Of a DNA stretch of 12,728 nucleotides, positions 7,063 through 12,728 are shown in pieces. This stretch comes from Clostridia bacterium (GTDB lineage Bacteria; Bacillota; Clostridia; Oscillospirales; Butyricicoccaceae): contig JAFZPW010000066.1 of the NCBI GenBank assembly GCA_017552495.1, positions 1-12,728 of the forward strand, written 5' to 3'. The translations under genes were made by a program, and so were the position numbers. Below the pieces are notes generated by a model that saw only the letters and a program-made list of their open reading frames with translations, searched no databases and was not told the DNA's origin. The first letter of the stretch is position 1, and the number at the start of each line of letters is the position of its first letter.

Positions 7063-7213
7063 CTACATCGAAGTATTCACCGCAGTAACGGAACGGGCTG
7101 GGGTCGGAGCCGACACGGTCTTTTTCGTTGCCGAAGGCGTCGTAGGCATAGGTTTTGGTCTGCGTTCCGGCATTATTGACCATACCCACCACATCCCCGT
7201 GAGTGTTGAAGAG
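7001..7213 (-). pseudogene. Rhs/YD-repeat core tail, copy A (fragment)
   Basis: The minus strand encodes the last part of an Rhs core: LFNTHGDVVGMVNNAGTQTK, then TYAYDAFGNEKDRVGSDPSPF, RYCGEYFDVESGVYYLRAR and YYDPSIG, followed by SKQ and a TAG stop. GDVV, YAYDAFGNE and RYYDPxxG are the standard signatures before the toxin junction of Rhs/wall-associated YD-repeat proteins. Only about 70 residues of a core that is usually over 1000 remain, so this is a fragment without its own start. The reading frame is open a little further upstream, but the similarity ends there. The usual GRFxxxDP after YYDPSIG is missing and the frame breaks at that point, right where the toxin-like frame begins. Confidence 0.85.
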
Positions 7214-7262
7214 GCATAGCCGCCCGGGGTTTAACCCATATTCGGAGACTTTACTATTTAGG

Positions 7263-7847
7263 TCAGTATGTCCGGATCGTCTTCATATCCACTCTTTCCT
7301 TTTCAAATTCAATCTCATACTTCTGCACTCGCTTCCCAGTGATAAAGCACATTCATAATATCCAGATCCAAGGTTCTTCGGTATTTTACATTATTAGTAT
7401 CTTGAGCATCTTGGTTTTTGCCGCATTCATACCCTTCCAGCATAAGCTTGCCATCCTCAATGTCCGCTGCAGTAAAATACCAACTCAGGCAATGGTACGG
7501 ATAAGTCAAAAAAGAAAAGTCGGCAGCATTTGCTCGGATTTGTGCGATTTGTTCTCCCGTATCTGCATCTATCTTGAATATTGCTTTATTGGCTTGCACA
7601 GCAATCAAAGCAGAATCAAATACTGCAATATTACGGATATGATTTGTCCCAAACTCCCACAAAACCTTTTCTGAAGGAATGTGATAAGCCACAACGCCGG
7701 GGTTCTCCCATCTTCCGATAAACAAAACTTCCCCATTTGCGGAAAGCGGAATACCGTATTGCACGTTATAGACAAGTCCATCACAAACAGCGGCGCAGAC
7801 GGATTTTCTCCGGCTGGGCCGCTGTTCTCTGAAGCAGTCTTCTTCAT
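7263..7847 (-). pseudogene. PQQ/WD-like beta-propeller remnant with two frame breaks
   Basis: Three consecutive frames read as one protein. The first gives MKKTASENSGPAGENP and then SAPLFVMD. The second (to the stop at 7315) continues GLVYNVQYGIPLSANGEVLF, GVVAYHIPSEKVLWEFGTNH and AVQANKAIFKIDADTGEQIA, ending in SAEV. The third gives KYEIEFEKERVDMKTIRTY and stops at 7263-7265. The SAPLFVMD/GLVYN join resembles a normal propeller blade start, so a frameshift near 7770 is likely; a second lies near 7320. The second frame alone is 149 residues from a GTG without a good RBS. Similarity is to PQQ-like repeat proteins in general. It sits just upstream of Rhs copy A, a position where the immunity gene of a lost cassette could remain, but it could also be an unrelated surface protein. 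Confidence 0.5.
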
Positions 7848-7924
7848 CCGCTATTTCACAGGTTTTCCTTCTCTGTCAGAAAACTATGCTTCCGATCCCG
7901 TATATCAAATCACGGATTTCTTTT

Positions 7925-9157
7925 TCAATAATTCACGGGCGGCTGAAAATCGCCATGGCCGGAAAGGAGGAGCGTCGTGCGATAATTGATCCCGTGGCGA
8001 TAAAAGGTGATCTCTACGGCCTCGCCGACACGATAGGCGTTTCTGGCCAAATAAGCCTCCTGCGGCGAAGTGACGCGCACATCGCCCACATGGGTAATTG
8101 TATCCCCTGCCATCAATCCGGCCTTTGCCGCAGGACTTTCTTCCGGGACAAATACCACATAAAGTCCCTCGGGCAACAAAGTTTGTGGCACATTGTCTAC
8201 ACTCGATCCCTGAATTCCAACCATGGGCCGCGCAACATAGCCTTGGCTCACCAACTCTGCCACAATGCCGCGAACGGAGTCTATGGAAAGCGCCGCGCTT
8301 ATCCCCTCATGATCATCGGGAAAGATCTTGGCGGAACACAGACCGATCACCGCGCCCGTTTTGTCAATGAGCGGGCCGCCAAAGGCCGTGAGATCCAAGC
8401 GAATGCCTGTAAGAACAAGGTCTAACATTTCCCCCTGCCACAATACATTTTTACAAAATGCGGAAACTGTGCCAAGCGAAGCCGAACCGGGCGCCCCCGC
8501 TGCCCCGCCGCCCAGCGCGATGACCGGATCACCGTCCTGCGCCAATTCCGGACAGCCAATAACGGCGGGAACCAAACCGTCGGCGCTGATTTTAAGAACA
8601 GCAAGATCGGTTGCCTGATCGGTTCCCACAATAAACGCCGTATAACGTGCGCCGCCGTGCAGGGTAACCGTAATCTTGTCACAATCGGAAATCAGGCTGC
8701 AGAGCGTTACAATATACCCTTTTTTCGACATCACAAGTCCGCTCCCCGTCTGGGTCTGCGAGGCGGCACAATGTTCAGCCGTAATGCTGACCACCGACGA
8801 GGCTGCCGCCTCAACCGCTGCCGTAACATCCTCGGTAAATAACGGAACATCAGAATCCTCCAAGATGTTTCCGTACTGTTCCGCGTTACGCGGCCCCATC
8901 AGCCCGGAAAGCCATCCCGTCGCTGCCGGAGCAGAACGGGCGTTGGTCTTGGATACATGAAAAACGTTTGCCATATTACTCCAGACCATGCCAATACCGA
9001 CAATGATGGCGCAGAGCATCAAAAAAACTCCCGTAACCACCACCATGGCGTGGCGGAACCGCTCTTTTCTGGTTTTCTCCGACAGGATCTCGTCGTAGGT
9101 CTTATATGGAAACGGCTCACGATATTCCGTATCGCGGGCTTCCCGGTGATCGTCCAT
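7925..9157 (-). CDS. HtrA/DegP-like protein with PDZ domain, catalytically degenerate
   Basis: A 410-residue membrane-anchored HtrA homologue: cytoplasmic N-terminus (1-36), one membrane helix (about 37-59), linker, trypsin-like domain (about 110-300) and PDZ domain (about 309-400, with GLYVVFV, SPAAKAGLMAGD). The fold motifs GSGLVMSKKGYIVT, VGTDQATDLAVLKI and GGPLIDKTGAVIGL are clear. Where active HtrA has TNNHVV, this has TLCSLI (Ser154 replaces His); where active HtrA has NPGNSGGPL, this has DLTAFGGPL (Phe259 replaces Ser). Only the Asp (Asp184) is kept, so it should not cleave peptide bonds. A longer frame adds 30 residues from inside the kinase gene, but GGGAGGAACGA just before ATG 9157 supports this start. 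It lies 16 nt after the kinase stop as the last gene of the operon, suggesting a regulatory or chaperone-like role at the cell surface. Confidence 0.88.
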   Translation of the reverse strand: MDDHREARDTEYREPFPYKTYDEILSEKTRKERFRHAMVVVTGVFLMLCAIIVGIGMVWSNMANVFHVSKTNARSAPAATGWLSGLMGPRNAEQYGNILEDSDVPLFTEDVTAAVEAAASSVVSITAEHCAASQTQTGSGLVMSKKGYIVTLCSLISDCDKITVTLHGGARYTAFIVGTDQATDLAVLKISADGLVPAVIGCPELAQDGDPVIALGGGAAGAPGSASLGTVSAFCKNVLWQGEMLDLVLTGIRLDLTAFGGPLIDKTGAVIGLCSAKIFPDDHEGISAALSIDSVRGIVAELVSQGYVARPMVGIQGSSVDNVPQTLLPEGLYVVFVPEESPAAKAGLMAGDTITHVGDVRVTSPQEAYLARNAYRVGEAVEITFYRHGINYRTTLLLSGHGDFQPPVNY

Positions 9158-9173
9158 TCGTTCCTCCCTTTTC

Positions 9174-10610
9174 TCAGCGTCCCAGCGGGACCGTGAAGCA
9201 AAACTCGGTGCGGTCGTCGCCGCTGCGGACAAAGATATCGCCGCCATGCCGCCGGATCACGGTTTTCGTGATATAAAGTCCCAAACCTGCCCCGTCGCTG
9301 TTGCGGTTACGGGAGGTATCTCCCTTGTAAAAGCGGTCAAAAACAAATTTCAGTTTGTCCGCCGGGATCTCGCTGCCGCTGTTACGGATGTTGAATTGCA
9401 GACGATTATTGTTGTTTTCCGCCATATAGATCGTGATCTCGCCCTCGTTTGGCGTAAATTTCACGGCGTTGTCAACCAAATTGTACACCGCCTGGAACAA
9501 GCCGTCATGGTCGGCCCGGATGGTCTCCTGCTCGGGAATATCCAATTTCACTTCAATGCGCTTGTCATTGAGCTGCTGCTCAAACCCGATCACGATACGC
9601 CGCACCATTTCGCTTACATCAAAAAGAGAAAGGTTAAGCGCCTGCCCGCTTTCCAGCCGGGAGACCGAAAGCATGCTGTTTGCCAGACGGGTCAGCCGCT
9701 TGATCTCGTCGGAAATGATGCGCAGATAGTATTCCTGCTTATCGGGCTGAATGGTGCCGTCCAGAATTCCATCCACAAAGCCCGCAATGGTGGTCATGGG
9801 GGTTCGGAGATCGTGCGAAACGCTGGCGATCAGCCCGCGCCGGGTCTCCTCTGTCGTCTGCATGGATTCCGCCATGCGATTAAAGCGAATGGTGAGATCA
9901 TACAGTTCGTCCTGCTGTCTGGGAAGCGGCGCACGGGCGCTGTAATCGCCCTGTGCGAAGTTGCGAGCCGCAACCGCCATGTTTTTCAGCGGCTGCACTG
10001 TACTGCGCGTTACAATGATCGTGGCTACCAGCGTCAGAAACAGCACGCCGATGGTCAGCAGAATAAAGACCCGCGAAAGCCGCATAAACAGTTCCTCGGT
10101 GGCCTGCGCGGGCATACAGACAAAGACGGCGCCGATGGCTTCGCCGTCTGTCTCAACGAGTTTCCCCATAACATAATTTTGTGAAGAGAGATAGCCGTAA
10201 AAAGCCGATGTCTGCGTGTAATATCCATCCCGCAGAAGCGCATCCATGGCGGCCGACGGCATGTCCAGTCCGTTATCCTCCTGGCTGTAACAGCCGTCGG
10301 AGTCTGCAATATACAAAAGCGCACCGTCGCGGCTGCCCACAAAGATGGTGCCGTTGCAGTCGCCGGCCAGCATATGCATGGTCATCCGATAGTTCGTCCC
10401 GAGCTGGGTATTCCATTCCGAGCTTTCCCGCAAGGTAAAATAGGAAACGGTAAACTGCACGGCCCGATCCGAGGCGTCCGCAAGCTGCTGCTGCTTTTCC
10501 TGCAAGGCAAAGCGGTTGACCTGGGAAATAAACGCGCTGCCCAAAATGACAAAACCCAAAACGATCACCAGCGCATAGATGGCAAAGTTCCGGGCAAATA
10601 AGCTTTTCAA
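9174..10610 (-). CDS. Sensor histidine kinase (HAMP, HisKA, HATPase)
   Basis: A 478-residue membrane kinase: TM1 (about 8-30), an extracytoplasmic sensor region (about 31-178), TM2 (about 179-201), HAMP (about 202-255), HisKA with phospho-acceptor His266 in SVSHDLRTP, and an ATPase domain with the N box NLVDNAVKF (377-385), NSGSEIP (410-416, where many kinases have DxGxGI), FDRFYKGD (424-431) and GAGLGLYITK (440-449). It should phosphorylate the response regulator encoded just upstream. The only start in frame before the first helix is TTG at 10610; a stop lies in frame shortly upstream and a GGAG sits about 10 nt before it. The 24-nt gap after the regulator stop indicates co-transcription. 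The pairing with an HtrA-like gene suggests an envelope-stress signal, as for CssS of Bacillus subtilis. Confidence 0.93.
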   Translation of the reverse strand: MKSLFARNFAIYALVIVLGFVILGSAFISQVNRFALQEKQQQLADASDRAVQFTVSYFTLRESSEWNTQLGTNYRMTMHMLAGDCNGTIFVGSRDGALLYIADSDGCYSQEDNGLDMPSAAMDALLRDGYYTQTSAFYGYLSSQNYVMGKLVETDGEAIGAVFVCMPAQATEELFMRLSRVFILLTIGVLFLTLVATIIVTRSTVQPLKNMAVAARNFAQGDYSARAPLPRQQDELYDLTIRFNRMAESMQTTEETRRGLIASVSHDLRTPMTTIAGFVDGILDGTIQPDKQEYYLRIISDEIKRLTRLANSMLSVSRLESGQALNLSLFDVSEMVRRIVIGFEQQLNDKRIEVKLDIPEQETIRADHDGLFQAVYNLVDNAVKFTPNEGEITIYMAENNNNRLQFNIRNSGSEIPADKLKFVFDRFYKGDTSRNRNSDGAGLGLYITKTVIRRHGGDIFVRSGDDRTEFCFTVPLGR

Positions 10611-10634
10611 ACTGCCCCACGCTCCGTTTCACAA

Positions 10635-11339
10635 TCAATGTTCGTCGTTTTGCGTTTCGCCTTCCCGAAGTTCAAATTTATAGCCCACGCCCCAGACCGT
10701 CTTGATCTCCCATTGATCCGAAACGCCCTGAAGTTTCTCCCGCAGACGCTTGACATGGACATCCACCGTGCGGGTGTCTCCAAAATAATCAAATCCCCAT
10801 ACGTCGTCCAGAAGCTGCGCCCTGGTAAAGACCCGGTTGGGCGAACTGGCGAGAAAATACAGCAGTTCGATCTCCTTGGGCGGAATCTCCATCTTTTGCC
10901 CGCGCACGACGATATTATAGGATTTTTTATCGATAATCAAGTTGTCAAAGACCAGCTTGTCCTCGCCCTCGTCCTTGCTGAAACGCCGCAAAACGGCCCT
11001 GACCCGTGCGATGACTTCTCGCATTTCAAAGGGCTTGGTAATATAATCGTCCGCTCCCAGTTCCAGGAGCGTCACCTTATCGAAAATTTCGCCCTTTGCG
11101 GTAAGAATGATGACCGGCGTTTTGGAAAACGTCCGAAGCTCACGGATCATCTGTGTTCCATCCATCACGGGCATCATCAGATCCAGCAGTACCAAATCTG
11201 GATGCACCCGCTTGAAAGCCCGCAGCCCCTCGGCGCCGTCCTGCGCCATTTCGATATGATAGCCCTCCTGCCCCAGATAAAGATGCAGCAGTTCTCGAAT
11301 ATTTCCATCGTCTTCCACGATCAGAATGGTTTTTTCCAT
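10635..11339 (-). CDS. OmpR/PhoB-family response regulator
   Basis: A 234-residue two-component regulator. The receiver domain (about 1-120) has the acidic pair Glu9-Asp10-Asp11, phospho-acceptor Asp53 in LLDLMMPVMDG, Thr80 and Lys102. The C-terminal winged-helix DNA-binding domain (about 130-226) has PPKEIELLYFLA, RAQLLDDVWG and the recognition-helix signature TVDVHVKRLREKL, ending in VWGVGYKF. A longer frame runs upstream to 11591 but crosses the promoter; AGGAG lies about 10 nt before ATG 11339, which gives the canonical receiver N-terminus. First gene of the regulator-kinase-HtrA operon. The inverted repeats in its promoter may be its own binding site, which is inference. Confidence 0.95.
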   Translation of the reverse strand: MEKTILIVEDDGNIRELLHLYLGQEGYHIEMAQDGAEGLRAFKRVHPDLVLLDLMMPVMDGTQMIRELRTFSKTPVIILTAKGEIFDKVTLLELGADDYITKPFEMREVIARVRAVLRRFSKDEGEDKLVFDNLIIDKKSYNIVVRGQKMEIPPKEIELLYFLASSPNRVFTRAQLLDDVWGFDYFGDTRTVDVHVKRLREKLQGVSDQWEIKTVWGVGYKFELREGETQNDEH

Positions 11340-11379
11340 CTGTAACAGTCTCCTTTGCCGAATATGTTTTTCTGGATTT

Positions 11380-11421
11380 ATTATACCTGACCTGTGTGCA
11401 AAATGCATCACAAAATTGTGA
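11380..11421 (-). promoter_or_regulatory. Promoter and operator-like repeats of the two-component operon
   Basis: On the minus strand a perfect TATAAT lies at 11380-11385, about 41 nt before the regulator start codon. No good -35 lies at the expected 11403-11408; instead two inverted repeats occupy that zone: GTGCA-AAA-TGCAT (11396-11408, one imperfect end) and TCACAA-AA-TTGTGA (11408-11421). A strong -10 with a poor -35 overlapped by repeats suggests activator dependence or autoregulation. The same stretch also reads as a possible plus-strand promoter (TTGCCG 11355-11360, 18 nt, TATTAT 11379-11384). Confidence 0.55.
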
Positions 11422-11439
11422 ACAAGGAGGTTTTTTCCT

Positions 11440-11670
11440 TTGCGGAAAAATAGAAAAAGGCAAAAAGCCGCGGCTATTCGCTGCCAATTGCAGTCCGCCC
11501 CCATCCATGAGTGGCGGGATCCAAAACAGCTTTTGTGGCGAAGCAGTCGAAAAACGCCTGCTGGATCAGGAATCAAGGCGTACCCTGCCAATTACGCCAA
11601 AACACATCAGGCGGGCATTAAAATACAGCAGCAAACGAATAACAGGAATCGTTTCGCGCACGCGGACTGA
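11440..11670 (+). CDS. Possible small basic protein, divergent from the regulator
   Basis: A 76-residue open frame starting at TTG, preceded by a perfect AAGGAGG (11424-11430) with a 9-nt spacing. It begins MRKNRKRQKAAAIRC and is strongly basic throughout, with no membrane segment and no family I recognise. A weak plus-strand promoter (11355-11384) could serve it. This is the only candidate gene in the 11340-11754 gap. The composition (polar, Q/N/R-rich) is also what a chance frame in a GC-moderate spacer can give, so the evidence is the ribosome binding site alone. It may be spurious or the remains of a gene. Confidence 0.25.
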   Translation: MRKNRKRQKAAAIRCQLQSAPIHEWRDPKQLLWRSSRKTPAGSGIKAYPANYAKTHQAGIKIQQQTNNRNRFAHAD

Positions 11671-11702
11671 AACTGCGAATATCATAATTAACATTATGTC
11701 CA

Positions 11703-11737
11703 AAAATGAAATACCCCCGGCTATGCCGGAGGTATTT
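11703..11737 (-). terminator. Terminator of the CoA-transferase operon
   Basis: A 13-bp stem with one G-T pair (11709-11721 with 11725-11737), a 3-nt loop and, on the minus strand, a following CATTTTTGG. It lies 17 nt after the subunit B stop. CATAAT-TAAC-ATTATG (11683-11698) just beyond is a further short inverted repeat of unknown meaning. Confidence 0.8.
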
Positions 11738-11754
11738 ATTAGAAATCGCAAAAC

Positions 11755-12423
11755 TCAGTCGACCATGCTCTTCAGGTTCACGGCAACTTCAAAGGGCGCG
11801 GCGGTAACGGCGCGGATCTCTTCGATGGTGAACTCGGGGTTGAACTCGGTCATCAAAAGGCCCTTCTCGGTGACCTCAAACACGCACATCTCGGTGATGA
11901 TCTTATTCACGCAGTGAGAAGCGGTGAGCGGCAGACGGCAATGCTCAAAGATCTTGGGATTGCCCTTGGCGGTATGCTCCATGCAAACGATGCAGTTGCG
12001 GGCGCCGACGCACAGATCCATGGCGCCGCCCATGCCGGGCATCTTTTTGCCGGGAATGATCCAGTTGGCCAGATTGCCCTGCGCGTCAACCTCCAGTGCG
12101 CCCAGGAAGCAAGCGTCCACATGGCCGCCGCGGATCAGGCCGAAGTTGGTGGCAGAATCAATGAAGCCGCCGCCGTAAGCAACGCTGGCAACGCCGCCGC
12201 CGGCGTCGATTACATGGTAAGGATCAAAATTGGCGTCGCCCTCCTTGGGCGTGGCGCCGGCGCTGACGATACCCAACTCGGCGTGAATGATCAGTTCAAC
12301 GCCTTCGGGCAGGTAGGAGGGGATCATAGTGGGCAGGCCGATACCCAGGTTGACAACATCGCCGTCCTTCAGCTCTTTGGCGCAGCGCTTGGCAATAAAG
12401 GCCTTGATTTCAGACTTTTCCAT
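11755..12423 (-). CDS. Acetate/acetoacetate-type CoA-transferase, subunit B
   Basis: A 222-residue family I (3-oxoacid type) CoA-transferase beta subunit, equivalent to AtoA/CtfB. It moves CoA between short-chain acyl-CoA and free acids such as acetate, butyrate or acetoacetate in the cytoplasm. GIGLPTMIPSYLP (27-39) is the conserved N-terminal glycine motif. The active-site Glu is predicted as Glu49 in IIHAELGIV, where many relatives have SENG; the catalytic Glu is kept but the next residue differs. GGGFIDSATNFGLIRGGHVD and GKKMPGMGGAMDL are typical of the family. The ATG overlaps the subunit A stop by one base (TAATG), and AAGGAGA lies 8-10 nt upstream. Subunit choice (B) is clear; the exact acid partner is not. 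A terminator follows. Confidence 0.93.
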   Translation of the reverse strand: MEKSEIKAFIAKRCAKELKDGDVVNLGIGLPTMIPSYLPEGVELIIHAELGIVSAGATPKEGDANFDPYHVIDAGGGVASVAYGGGFIDSATNFGLIRGGHVDACFLGALEVDAQGNLANWIIPGKKMPGMGGAMDLCVGARNCIVCMEHTAKGNPKIFEHCRLPLTASHCVNKIITEMCVFEVTEKGLLMTEFNPEFTIEEIRAVTAAPFEVAVNLKSMVD

Positions 12424-12728
12424 TACTTTCTGTCTCCTTCCACGATGTAGTCAACACACATACCGTAGGTATGCACGTTCTCCGGCTCGATCTCGCCCAC
12501 GGGGACGATATACTCGCACTCGGCGATGACGGTGTCAGCGGCGGTAGCCATGACGGTGTTGAAGTTCCGCATGGTGCCCTTGTACCAGCAGTTGCCGTAT
12601 TCATCGCACTTATAGGTGCCCAGCAGAGCGAAATCCGCGTGGATGGGCTTCATCAGCAGATAATCCTTGCCCTCGATGTTTCTGCGCCCGAGGCACAGGG
12701 GGCTCTGCTCGATCAGGGTGTCGACGCC
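12423..12728 (-). CDS. CoA-transferase subunit A (partial, 5' end outside window)
   Basis: The C-terminal 101 residues of a family I CoA-transferase alpha subunit (AtoD/CtfA type). It reads in from the right edge (GVDTLIEQSPLCLGRRNIEG) and continues KDYLLMKPIHADFALLGTYK, TMRNFNTVMATAADTVIAEC and VGEIEPENVHTYGMCVDYIV. The RNFN and A-D-x-V-IAE segments and the EIEP...THG-like end are family hallmarks. It joins subunit B through a TAATG overlap, so the two are translated together and form one enzyme. The start codon and the promoter lie beyond 12728. Confidence 0.9.
   Translation of the reverse strand, partial: GVDTLIEQSPLCLGRRNIEGKDYLLMKPIHADFALLGTYKCDEYGNCWYKGTMRNFNTVMATAADTVIAECEYIVPVGEIEPENVHTYGMCVDYIVEGDRK

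Noticed and set aside
11566..11751. A 61-codon hydrophobic minus-strand frame
   Set aside because: It runs through the CoA-transferase terminator hairpin and has no RBS; the composition comes from AT-rich spacer.
11396..11917. A 173-codon plus-strand frame
   Set aside because: It crosses the promoter region, a terminator and the antisense of the CoA-transferase gene, with no RBS at its start.

Overview
The window reads as a chromosomal stretch of a gut-type anaerobic Firmicute (class Clostridia, Oscillospiraceae-like). This rests on strong AGGAGG-type ribosome binding sites, moderately high GC in the core genes, an AtoE-type short-chain fatty acid carrier together with a two-subunit CoA-transferase (butyrate/acetoacetate metabolism), and Rhs/YD-repeat debris. 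The genus is an inference and is not proven by the sequence.

Layout. Positions 1-5813 are read on the plus strand. They hold an MtnA/eIF2B-type sugar-phosphate isomerase homologue (223-1281), an AtoE-type carrier (1434-2777) with its own promoter and terminator, and a three-gene operon with overlapping ends: two tandem CNNM/CorC membrane proteins (2898-3917, 3910-5193) and a GNAT acetyltransferase (5190-5813). A strong bidirectional hairpin terminator (5829-5859) marks the point where the two halves converge. Everything from about 5980 to the right edge is read on the minus strand. In transcription order from the right edge these are: a CoA-transferase pair (subunit A partial at the edge, then subunit B) ended by a terminator at 11703-11737; an OmpR-type response regulator, a sensor kinase and an HtrA-like protein in one operon (11339 down to 7925); and an AT-rich, decayed Rhs orphan toxin/immunity region (about 7850 down to 5979).

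How the genes fit together. The regulator, kinase and HtrA-like genes form a compact envelope-stress-type operon like CssRS-HtrA. However, the HtrA-like protein lacks the catalytic His and Ser, so it is probably a pseudoprotease or PDZ-bearing sensor/scaffold. Downstream lies an accessory island: a beta-propeller-like pseudogene with two frame breaks, a truncated Rhs core tail (copy A), an Rhs C-terminal toxin-like open frame, a small lipoprotein at the immunity-gene position, and a second Rhs core tail (copy B). Copies A and B are about 86% identical over 123 nt, and most differences are silent. This fits a reservoir of displaced toxin/immunity cassettes that recombine through the conserved core. 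No full-length Rhs gene is present in the window.

No tRNA, rRNA, CRISPR array, insertion sequence or known riboswitch was recognised. The best candidates for something under-described are the catalytically dead HtrA in a two-component operon, the Rhs cassette remnant, and a 13-nt motif shared by two distant upstream regions.
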